Under the pieces are notes generated by a model. That model was not told the origin of the DNA and did not search any database. It saw only the letters and a program-made list of their open reading frames with translations. From contig WIUZ02000010.1 in the NCBI GenBank assembly GCA_015956445.1, positions 868,001 through 932,000 of the forward strand: a stretch of DNA of 64,000 nucleotides, written 5' to 3'. Position 1 is the stretch's first letter, and the number at the start of each line of letters is the position of its first letter. The position numbers were made by a program, and so were the translations under genes. Below, piece after piece: positions 32,376 through 42,412 of this stretch. Source of the stretch: Thelephora terrestris (lineage: Eukaryota > Basidiomycota > Agaricomycetes > Thelephorales > Thelephoraceae).

Positions 32376-34302
32376 TCAGGCAGTGACGGGTTTGGCAGCA
32401 GACATCTGCTCAACCTTTTCGGCGAGAAGCTTCTTGGCGTTTTCGCGGGCAACACGACGGAGAAGTTTGCCCGCACCGGCCTTGGGAATGCTGTCCACGA
32501 ACTCGATACCACCGGAGATGGCCTTGTACGCGATCTTGTGGTCGGCGACGTGCTTGGCGAGGAGATCCTTGAGCTTGGCCTCCTCCTCAGGGTACTTTGC
32601 GATGAGGGCAGCGGTCTTCTTCTCGGGGATGATGAGTGCGAACGGCAATTCCCCATGGAATTCGTGCGGGATACCGACAACGCAGGCCTCGGAAACGAAC
32701 GGATGCTCGGCCAAGTGGGCTTCCATCTCTGTGGGGGCAACCTGGAACCCGCGGACCTTCAGCATCTCCTTGACACGATCGACGACAAAGATCTCCAAGT
32801 TCTCGTTGATTGTGACCTCGTCACCGGTACGCATCCAACCATTGACAAAGGTTTCCTTAAAGGCTTCCTCGTTGTTGCTGTAGCCAGAAGCCATCGAATG
32901 GGTCTTGATGATTAGCTCACCGGGTTCATTGAAGCCGGCGTAGGTACCGTCAGCCCTTTGAACACGAGCAACGATACCTGGCACGAGGATGCCAGCGGAA
33001 ATACCGGTTTTTTCGCCGTTGGTCTCCATGCCGATGATACCGGCCTCGGTGGAACCGTAGCCCTGGAGGATTGCAGCTTGGGGAAGGAGAGCAGAGAGCT
33101 GTTTGAATCGTTCGAGGGAGAGAGGAGAGGCGCTGCTCAGGATGGTACGAAGACTTGAAAGGTCGAATTTCATGGTCTCAGGACGTTGGCAGAGCATGAT
33201 GGCAATCGGAGGGACAATGAAGAGGTTGTTGATCTTGTATTTGACGATGCTTTGGAGCATACCCGTGAAGCTGAACTTGGAGACGACCACGACTGAGCTG
33301 CCGCAGTACAACTGGAAGAGTAGGTTGTAAAACATCCCCCAGACATCTGAGGGATTATCAGTATCGAAAATCTACCCGGGAAAAACGTATACTAACGAAA
33401 GAGAGGTAGAGCTGGAGAGAAAGAATTGAATCGTTAATGAGCGAATAGGAATGCGCGAGAGCATGGAGACACACTGTTCATTGCGACATCACCCGGTTGG
33501 AACCTTTGTGGCACACCCGGGTTACCAATTTGGAAGTGTGTAGCGCACATCACCACAGTGGCGATGACCATATAGTGCGAGATGGCGACTGCCTTGGACT
33601 TTCCGGTGGTTCCAGAAGAGAAGTTGTAGAACTGTGAGAGGAGGATGTTTTTGTGAACACGAAAATATCTCAAGGGGAAAGGCTCACAGCAATCTTGGTC
33701 TTGGCTTCGTCCTCAGCCAAGAACGACTCGTCGAAGAGGGGCTCGGGGTATAAACAACTGCTCTCCTTAGCAAGTTCATCTAGGGTCTGAAAACCTCCGG
33801 GGGCAGGTTCATCGCCGCCAGGGATGACCACCACCCTGTCTTCCGAAAGGCCGGCGAGCTTAGCGGCTTCCAAACCGATGGCGAAGATGGAGTGGTGAAC
33901 AACGAGCAGCTTGGCCTTGGTCGTGTTCAGTTGGTACAACAGTTCATCCACGGAGAAGGCAGGGTTAGCCGCAGCGGCAATAGCTCCAAGCCTGTGCGCA
34001 GCCCAGGCGGTGATGGGGAGCTCGACGTGATTGGGAGTGAAGAATGCGACACAGTCGCTGTTACCGATATTCCAGCGGGCTTTCATTATGTTGGCGAGAG
34101 CGTAGGTGCGAGTTCGGATCTCCTCGAGGTAGTAGCACCGTCCCGTATCGTTGTCAATGAGCCACGGCACAGTCTCGGGGCGAGCAGGCCTATTGGGGTG
34201 TTGATAATCGAGGAAAAACTGAGCAATAGTCATATTGGATGGAATGGGTGGGAGAGAGCCATTAGGGGAAATGAATTCTTGGATAGCTTGCTGGGAAAAC
34301 AT
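32376..34302 (-). CDS. acyl-CoA / 4-coumarate-CoA ligase-like enzyme
   Basis: Four exons on the minus strand: 34302-33688, 33631-33475, a 15-nt microexon 33411-33397, and 33346-32376; 585 residues. ANL-superfamily motifs are in order: FSSGTTGKSKA (about 207-217), the block TLPLFHVWGM that exists only if the microexon is used, QGYGSTEAG (about 357-365), GWMRTGDEV, KVRGFQV, and the C-terminal KAGAGKLLRR with the catalytic lysine. These enzymes activate a carboxylic acid with ATP and transfer it to coenzyme A; aromatic and fatty acids are typical substrates. No peroxisomal SKL-type end is present (ends KPVTA). ATG 34302 was chosen as the first Met before conserved sequence; a TATA box lies at 34433-34440. 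It is divergent from mS41. Confidence 0.9.
33397..33411 (-). other. 15-nt microexon of the CoA ligase gene
   Basis: CTCTACCTCTCTTTC is flanked by CTCCAG upstream and GTTAGT downstream. Joined as ACA|CTCTACCTCTCTTTC|ATG it encodes TLPLFH, the conserved A4-type motif, and keeps the phase between exons 2 and 4. Skipping it would remove the motif while keeping the frame. Confidence 0.8.
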
Positions 34303-34432
34303 GATGAGACCGTCGAAAGGGTGGTGAAAGAGATTAGAGAGTAAGGAGTTTGGAATAAGGCGACTGTAAAGTTGGAAGAAGAAATAAAGGAAGATCGAAA
34401 TTAAACTTGGTGAGGAAACCCGCCAGTTCAAG

Positions 34433-34440
34433 CCTTTATA
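34433..34440 (-). promoter_or_regulatory. TATA box of the CoA ligase gene
   Basis: TATAAAGG on the minus strand, about 135 nt upstream of ATG 34302. Confidence 0.5.
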
Positions 34441-35008
34441 TGATGTTCACGGGCAATGCTCCGGCAGAAAGAGGATGGTAAACTTGACGCGGTCGAGTTG
34501 CAGTCCATCGTTGAGCCGAATCATGTGTTCGCGATACGACATGCATCGAGCGGTGAAAGCAAAGCCAAGGCAATATGCACCAACGAGCGCTGGCTCATTG
34601 CTGCAAATCATCACCGGACTGGTCGGATTGTAGATGTATGGCATCGGATCGCTGGCGATAACCCAAGGGGGTCGATGAGGAGCTTCTCGGTTGTCCAAGT
34701 TGAGCTAGTCATTTGTTAGGGAACTGCATTGAGAGAAGTGGGGTAAGTCGCTCGTTCTCCCGCTGGGGACCAAACTTATGCCGACACAAACGCATCGCGA
34801 AATTCATGATCCTCGAATGGCTGAGGGGGAGCAGTCGTTTGATGAGCCACTATCGCCGGCGACGCCCCAGGATTCCACGAGTTGATAGAGGTGGCCGACT
34901 CGAGCGTGCTCAACTTTGAGCCGGTGACTTTGGAGGCTAAGTGTGCTCGATTGGAATGAGAGACGAAAGTCAAACCCGGACTTTGCCGGAAGCAACTCAT
35001 TACTGATC
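34441..35008. other. divergent promoter region between CoA ligase and mS41
   Basis: The two start codons face away from each other across 706 bp. No coding feature is supported. Confidence 0.45.
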
Positions 35009-35579
35009 ATGCTCTCATCTGTTACCAAGTTCACGTCCCTCGTCCCATCTCTCACCAGGTGTCTGCAGACCGCCACTGCGGCCGCCTCTTCAATGCCCGC
35101 TCCTCGGGGTACGTAACCATACTCGTCTCCCACCAAACCGCGTTTGCTGACGCGCTTTATACCACCGATCCGGAACTTGCAGGTTCCATCTGTTCCGCTG
35201 AGGACTTCCTTAAGTCTATTGGACGCTCTGCGGAAACAAAACTCAAGGTCGAAAAATGGGCTGAATTGTGGAAGCTGGACAGTTCCGACCTGAAAAGGCA
35301 AGGGCTGGATGTCAAAGACCGTCGGTGAGCAGTTACGACAGGATAGTTCATCCGTTCTATCAGCTCATAAGTGGCGCAGGTACATCCTCTGGGCAATGCA
35401 AAAGTATCGCCTTGGATCAGACCCCACTGAATTCGCCCATGCTGCTACTCCCAAAAAGAAAATCCGAGGGTACGTACACGCATAACACCTGATACGGTGC
35501 TTGTCGCCCACGTTATGTCAACAGGTGGGGACCCTCTGTGCAAAATGGAAAGCGCATCAGGTCGAGAAGGCATCGGTGA
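35009..35579 (+). CDS. FYV4: mitochondrial small ribosomal subunit protein mS41 (IGR motif)
   Basis: Four exons: 35009-35108, 35183-35324, 35380-35469 and 35525-35579; 128 residues. The N-terminus (MLSSVTKFTSLVPSLTRCLQ) is basic and Ser/Thr-rich like a mitochondrial presequence. The body has the IGR motif AEDFLKSIGR followed by WAELWKLDSSDLKRQGLDV and DRRYILWAMQKYRLG. This pattern defines the IGR-domain family, called Fyv4 in yeast and mS41 in the mitochondrial ribosome. The basic C-terminus (WGPSVQNGKRIRSRRHR) fits rRNA contact. All three introns are GT-AG with phases that agree. Confidence 0.88.
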
Positions 35580-36006
35580 CGGGGTCACGACGTCCGTCGC
35601 GGGCTGTCTAACCAAATCTTATTGCCTGAACTTGCACGATCCCCGTGGTTTCCTACCATGTCCAAGGCTGCACTCCAGGCTCCCGTGCAATCATTATCGC
35701 GTTGGCTACACCGGTGTTAATAATATGTCTCCCACCCTTTTTTCGTGTTTTTCGCTTCACCCTGTCAAAGAATCCCAAGCCCATCAAATCACCAACCGCC
35801 CGGTTCATTTTCACAAGCCTTGATCACCGCGTTACGTGCGTTGACCCGTCTGGCTAAGCGGGTGAGAGCCAAAAAGTGCGAAACATGTGAGTGTACGTCA
35901 CTTGTTCGGTGTCGTTGTGATCGCCAGAAGCCCCGGTATCGATGTGAAGCATGGGCACCCGCTTCGTATAAAGGGTGCAGCCCTGGTGTCACTTGCCCCC
36001 ACAGCT
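35580..36006. other. intergenic region upstream of the reductase
   Basis: No gene seen; contains the 3' end of mS41 and the presumed promoter of the next gene. Confidence 0.4.
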
Positions 36007-39000
36007 ATGATAACCACCGCTAACGATCCCCGCTATTCCATCCCCCCACCAACACCCCCTTGCACCCAGGGTATCGGGTCCCGCACTTTTAAACCGCCGA
36101 CTCTGGACGGTTCCATCCCGTTTCCTGAGCTCTATGACTGGCAGTATCACCATAGTCCCGATCATCCCGTCTTTGTTTTCGACGATCCGTCAACCTCAGG
36201 GCCGGATGACATTCGCGACTACCGTTGGAAGACTGTGGTTCCTGTCATTCACCGAACTGGACGACGTATCCTCTCGCTCCTCAATTTGACGTTGCCTTTG
36301 AACCCCGAGCGCTTGCCAGTGATCGCTGTCCTAGCGGCTGCAGGTACTTACACTATCGTTTGGCCTAAGACTTGGAGTTGATGTTCTCAGATACCTTTAC
36401 ATACCTCACGGTCAACCTCAGCGTTCTCCGTATCGGTGCTACCCTCTTCCCTATATCCCCTAGAAACTCCGCGCCTGCAATTGCTCACTTGTTGCAAACG
36501 ACGGGAGTTACGGCAATTCTGGTGGGCGGCGAACCATCGCTGAATAGGCTAGCGTCCGCCGCTTTCAATATAATTCGGAACTCGGGCGGGGTTCCCCCGA
36601 CTGCGGCCCAAATGCCGACTTTCGGTGACATGTTCTTGGCTTGTTCGGATGGAGCGATTGACACCGAAGAGTTTTTACCTCCGTTGGGATGGAGACGACA
36701 TGATGTAGCGGGGTTAATCGTACATTCCTCAGGTCCCTATCTCTTTCCCGTCATCGCGCACGTTTTCGAGGAGCTCACAGGAAGTCCGACACAGGTTCTA
36801 CTTCGACGTCGTGGCCTAAACCAGTTTACTGGTCTTACCGTGCACTCACTCTCATGGCTGCATTTCCTTGTGAGTTTCCCAATTTTTTCCACGCCTTGGT
36901 ACTGAGCCTCATGATACTTGTCCCCGGAAACTAAGACTATAGCGAACAAGATTTCTGCGGTTTGCGGTGTTCATTTCACTGCGTCCCAATGTTTCACGGG
37001 CTTGGGACGATCGCCGCCTTATGGTCTGTACGTGGGAAGTTTTCTTGACATAAACTCCGGCCGCTCCGCGGTGCATTAAACCCAATTGCGCGTAGATGTC
37101 ATGTGGAATGGTGATCACCTCTTTCCGACCGCAGACGCCCGCCATTCTTCCGATACCGTCGAGCATACTGGAAGGCTTCTCTAAGACCGGAAGGTTTGTC
37201 TGATTCCCCTCTCCTTCCCGAGGTGTTGTTTCCTGGTTTCTGACCCGGATTATCTTGAAAAAGCGATGTTGCATTCGCCATCCCTGCGTTGATTGAGGTA
37301 TATCCCACATCTTTTCGCCTAACTCCAAGCCGCTGACAATGTCAAAGGCTTGGTCTGAATCGCCACGATCCGTGCAAGGGTTAAAGCGTCTCAAGGCCTT
37401 GGTGAGTTGCTTCTGTAATTTCTGTGTTTCGGAATAGCACTTAAGAGTCTGGGCAGTATTACGGAGGTGGTCCGCTCAACAAGTCAGTTGGGGACTACCT
37501 TTCAGCGGAGAAGGTCCAACTCATGTGTCTGTATGCGAGGTGCGCCGTTCCCGGGTGAGCTAAGCCAATATCTGACCCACAGATGATGCTTTCACCAGCT
37601 CCGAGCTCTCAGTTGTATCGGCTCTCCCTAGTATGTGTCCCTCCACTCTTCCTCTCTGTACCCACCCTTATCTTGCTATCAGAGCGAGCGCACCCGGACT
37701 GGGAGTACTTCACCCTCGCTCCATACATCGACGCGCACCTCGTTCCACATGGCAGCGGGACATACGAACTCATCGTGACTGTGAGTTTCAGTGACTTGAA
37801 TTTCCCCGGTGACCGAACCATACACCTTTTAGCCCAACCCAGGGCACTTGCCGGCGGTACTCAATACATGTGTGGCAGGTGTACACTCGTACGCTTCCGA
37901 CGATCTGCTCGTACCACATCCAACATTGGAAGGGTATTGGAAGTTTTATGGCCGCGCCGATGACCAAATCATACATTCCACAGGAGAGAAGGTGACTTGG
38001 AATTCTGATGTCAATTTCGCAAGCTAACAACAGGCGTTATCCCAGACGAATCCTTCCCCATTAGGTTAGTATCCAGCCCAACCCCTGACGTTTCGAAGTT
38101 GACCGCCTTCCAACAGAGGCGATCTTGACTAAAGATCCCCGTATCCGTGCTGCCGTGATGTTTGGTCAAGGGAAATTCAATGCTGGGGTCATCATTGATC
38201 CAGTCCCGGAGTTCAAATTTGATTCTTACGACAAGCAGAAGCTTGCCGAGTTTCGAAACCTTATATGGTTTGTCTCTCTGACGAATAGCATCGAGCGCTG
38301 GGCCACTGATCGCTTTTGTAGGGATAGCGTGAATAGGGCTAACGAGTACGCGCCTCAGCATTCAAGGCTATTCAAGGAGGCTCGTTCTCACCCTTCCTGT
38401 TTTTCATGGATCCACACTGATCAAAAACCGCACCAGATGATCCTCGTATCGAAGGAAGACAAACCTTTCGCACACTCCGCCAAAGGTTCCCCTCGTCGGA
38501 AAGTGATCATTGCGGACTACGAAGCCGAGATTGAAGAACTTTACGAAACCGTTGAAGATGTTTCTGTCAACGGGTCTGACTATCCAACTACATGGTCGCT
38601 CGAGGAATCAATAGCATACGTCAGGACTGTTGTCCATGGGGTCATGATGACGACTTTAGGGGATGATGACGATATCTTCGTGCATGGATGCGACAGCCTT
38701 CAGGCTACCTGGATCAGGAAGATCATCTCTAACGGCCTCCGCTCGTGCACCAGAGTAAACACACGGAATATCCCAAGCGTCTTCGTCTACGACAATCCTA
38801 CCGTCAATGCCATGGGAGAGTTCGTCGCGAACCTTGTATCACCAATGGAGATGGCGAAAACCGTCCGTTCCGAGGTGGAGAAAATGTTTGCTTTGGTCGA
38901 AAAGTACAGCTCCGACTTCCCGAAATATACCCCGCCCGCTGTTTTGAATAAGAGGGGCGGTGGGGACGTCATTCTAATTACCGGAACCACAGGGAGCATC

Positions 39001-40268
39001 GGGGCAAGCACTCTTGCCGAACTGCTGGATTCTCAAAAAGTCGAAAAGGTCTACGCGCTCAACCGACGGAAGGGGCTCCCCTTGGCCATACGGCAGGAGC
39101 TCGCTTTTACTAGTCAAGGTCTCGCGGGAGACTTGGTTCTTTCAGAGAAGTTGGTGATGCTCGAGGGGGATCTAGGTCGGCCATGCCTAGGTTTAGAAGT
39201 ATCAACTCAACGAGAGGTATGTGACGGATTTACATATGTGGCGCCTGTCCTCATGTAACCACGTATCTTCTAGATACGAGATTCGCTGACACACATCATT
39301 CACATCGGTACGCCGCCATGCCTATTGTCTCTTTCTTATGCTATTTTTATACGTGGCTAACCATTTTCTTTCTCTCCTAGCTTGGAGGGTAGATTTCAAC
39401 CTAACCCTGCTTTCTTTCGAAACATACATCGCGGACCTTCGCCGGTTAATCGACTTTTCCCTGAGTTGCCGAACACCCGAACCTCCACGTTTCCTGTTCG
39501 TCAGTTCCATAGCGGCAGTTTTTCGATTAAAAAACCCTTCGCCCATACTCGAACGCGCGGTTCCTGCGGCAGCAGCTGTGGGATCAGGGTACGGAGAATC
39601 GAAGTGGGTCGCGGAGGCGCTTCTTATTGAAGCCGCGGCTAGAACCCCTCTGCGTGTCGTGATCGTGAGGAGTGGCCAATTGAGCGGGGGGCTCAATGGG
39701 TATTGGAACTCATCGGAATGGTTCCCTTCCATGATACAATCCGCGCCTAGTGTCAAGTGTTTGCCCGTAACATCTTGGGAAAGAGTGAGCACTTTCGTTC
39801 TTGTGTGTACGTTACTTGGAGCGTTCTGACTGACCCATCTCTGTGTCATAGACGGTGTCTTTCGTGCCCCTTGACGTCGCCGCGAAGGCGATTGCTGACA
39901 TGCGAGATTCCCCAACCCAAATTCTCCATTTGGCCCACCCGTCTCCCGTCCCGTGGAATTCCGTGATCCAACAAACCGCAGACATACTCTCCGTTCAACT
40001 TGTACACTATCGTGATTGGGTTTCCCGCCTGGAACGCGTCAACGACAACGTGGATCGGAACGAACCTCCCGTCGCGTTACGACTGCTCGATTTCTTCCAA
40101 AAGTCGAATCTGGATGGATCTTTGGAGAGTCCGTGCGTGTCTTCGGAGATAATGGGGTTGCCAAGGTTGAGTATGACGAGATCCATCGAGTATTTGCCGA
40201 GGTTGGGTGAGATGAGGGGAATTGTTGGGGAGGTTGGGAAGTGGTTGAAGTATTGGAATATGCCTTGA
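36007..40268 (+). CDS. adenylate-forming reductase (adenylation, carrier, reductase)
   Basis: Eighteen exons assemble to 1092 codons: 36007-36343, 36391-36732, 36795-36869, 36936-37027, 37096-37193, 37264-37297, 37348-37401, 37457-37539, 37599-37630, 37683-37780, 37833-37991, 38034-38064, 38117-38267, 38322-38379, 38437-39216, 39274-39307, 39381-39784, 39852-40268. The adenylation domain (1 to about 520) has VHSSGSTSTSWPKPVYWS, VPMFHGLGTIAALW, YYGGGPLNKSVGDYL and YGRADDQIIHSTGEK. The carrier domain has VHGCDSLQ (attachment Ser about 634). The reductase has ITGTTGSIG (about 730) and the YGESK active site (about 890). Such enzymes activate an amino or aryl acid, load it on the carrier and reduce it with NADPH to an aldehyde or alcohol. 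Substrate is unknown. One intron (38380-38436) lacks a GT donor. Confidence 0.88.
38380..38436 (+). other. GC-AG or retained intron in the reductase gene
   Basis: Comparison with the family requires FKE to join MILVSKEDKPF, removing 57 nt that begin GCTCGT and end ACCAG. No GT donor fits this phase. Read through, it adds 19 residues in frame (ARSHPSC...PHQ) without a stop. Confidence 0.55.
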
Positions 40269-40612
40269 GGTTTTTCTCTTGGTGTTTTTTGCTTTTGCAT
40301 TTGGTGGACCTACGACTGATCTTTGTACAACGCGTTCGGTATGTACGCGCTTCATTATGGGAAACTCCGCATGAAAAAACTGCTTCGACATGGGTATTGT
40401 ACGGGTATTTGTCACTGCGAGTGGATTGTAGTATTGTAATAGATGGATTTACATATACTTGCCACCTCCGAACAGGGCGCCGGGTGGCGATCCCATGATG
40501 AGAGAGGGGCTTTATTGAGCCCGGTATTCCCCGGCTTCCTGTGGATCGTTATCCTGACAGCTGCAGAGCGGAAGAGAGTCCGTATACGTCAATACCTCAA
40601 CAACCAACCCGC
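40269..40612. other. convergent 3' region
   Basis: The reductase and the F-box gene end facing each other across 344 bp. Nothing else is seen. Confidence 0.4.
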
Positions 40613-42412
40613 TCACTCGCATCCCTTGCATTTCTCGATGGTGAAATCATTCACGTATAAAGACATGCCCGTGGCCATGCTCTTTGGCACGACAGGTGAG
40701 CATAAAAACATCCTCTCAAACGGAACCTTCTCATATTTCCTGGCCTTTGCGAGCGCTAGGACCTGACGGCAGTGCTGTGACGCCACCCAATTGGGGTGTC
40801 GCATCTCGAGAATCTTGAGGGTCGGACATGGTAGGGCCGTCTCTGGTGCGTCGCCTTCACCGAAGAGGTCGGAAAGGTATGTAGGGGGAGGAGGTGGAGG
40901 AGGAGATAGGATGTCAAGCAGTTCGGATACGCAGGTCCTGGTGAACGAAAGAGTCGTCAAATTTGGCAAGTCTGAACGGATCAACTTGGCGAGAGCCGGA
41001 GGGATTTTGAACGCCTTGGGGTTCGCCATTTGATCCGCACTGAGGTCCTCCAACACGAATCTCCGAACCAAATGAAGGGGCAACTTCCCGATGAATGAAA
41101 TCGCGCCCGAGAAAAGGTGATCATCGTCTTGGTCACGACTCGCTACCCTGACCAGGTCGTTGGCCTCGTTTCGAAAGACCAGGTCGGAGACATCTTGTGA
41201 GTGAGAGATGGAGACCGAGGCGCCGTTGACCTTCTTGGCAAACACCGCACACTCAGTAGACTGCAGCTCGCGCTTCATCCGGAGTGTGATGGAGGAGAGG
41301 TCAGACAGGGGGAAGGCGACAGAAGAGTTAGGGAAGACGTCTTGTGGGGTTTGAGAGAGGTCGCTGTCCGATCGCGTTTGCGTTGAGACGGAACACGTTG
41401 GCGGATAGTTGATATGAGTGAGGAGTGTGTATTGAGATCGGGGTGTGATCCAGTCTAGGTGGATCTTGCGGAGGCAGGGAAGATCGACCGATTGGAACCG
41501 ATCCGGAAAGGCGGGGTTGTCCTCAGACGCGTCCAGCACGATGTCCGCTTGGATGTGTAGGTCTTCAATTAGAGGTGAACTCCGGAAGAGGGTCAATAGT
41601 TCGCCGACTGAAGGGATGCGAGGATCGTCGAAATGAAGTTTCAGGTGGGTTAAAGACGGAATGACGAATCGGAAGAGAGTGCCGGATTGCCTGTCGCAGT
41701 CTCGGAGGCTTAGCGAAACTAAGTTTGTAGCTCCGGCAAGGAATTCCCGTTCAAACGGAGGCGGTTCCAGGTCATAGGAGATATCTATGTCTACTTCTCG
41801 TAGCAGTGGTAGAGGAGCTTTGAAAGCGTTTGAAAACTCCCCAATGAGCGACCAGGGAATGCGAGGGAAGCAAAGTTTACGGATATGTGATGAGCGGGGG
41901 ATAATTTTCTCCAGAAGTGATGTGTTCTTGAGGCTCATATCTGGGCTGAAGGTTACGTAGAGCGGTGCACCTCCACAACGGTCGACGTAAGCAGCGACGA
42001 GATCCTCGTGCATGGCGTCGTTGTCCAGACACGACCAAAGCGTGGGGGAAGCGATGATGGTATTGCGCCAGTGAGTGCATACGTGAGTAGCGGTGATGAG
42101 ATCTCTATGAGAGCCGAGGAAGGATGGGATCAGGGCGAGGACTTCTGGAGGGAGACGATTGATCTTTGGGAATGTGTTAATCGAAAAATGGATCTTGGAA
42201 AGCGCGTGTTTGGTCTGGAGCTCCATGCTGCGAAGCTAAAACCACAAATTTGAGCACTGAGTTAGGACAGAACGGCCGGTGAAGCTTACACTGGAATGGT
42301 CAGATGCCAACTGCCCAGAGACTGTCTGTGCTAAGAGTTCCTCATTAAGGGCTTGTAACAGCTGGTGGAGGGTTGGCTGGTGGATAGCAGGTCTTTCGTG
42401 TTGTGCATCCAT
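40613..42412 (-). CDS. F-box domain protein
   Basis: Two exons on the minus strand, 42412-42290 and 42235-40613, 581 residues. The first exon (MDAQHERPAIHQPTLHQLLQ...) joins in phase 0 across a 54-bp intron to LRSMELQTKHALSKIHF. The F-box is INRLPPEVLALIPSFLG...THVCTHWRNTIIASPTLWSCLD at about residues 65-115. The remainder is a long region of degenerate leucine-rich segments (LPLLREVDIDI, LVSLSLRDCD, LPNLTTLSF) with a run of seven or more prolines near the C-terminal quarter. Expected role: substrate receptor of an SCF ubiquitin ligase. It is not a close copy of the F-box gene at 20142. Confidence 0.85.

Noticed and set aside
36007-40268. The adenylate-forming reductase as a pseudogene
   Set aside because: At first sight it looks broken by stops, but 18 exons with consistent phases give a full-length protein with all key motifs.
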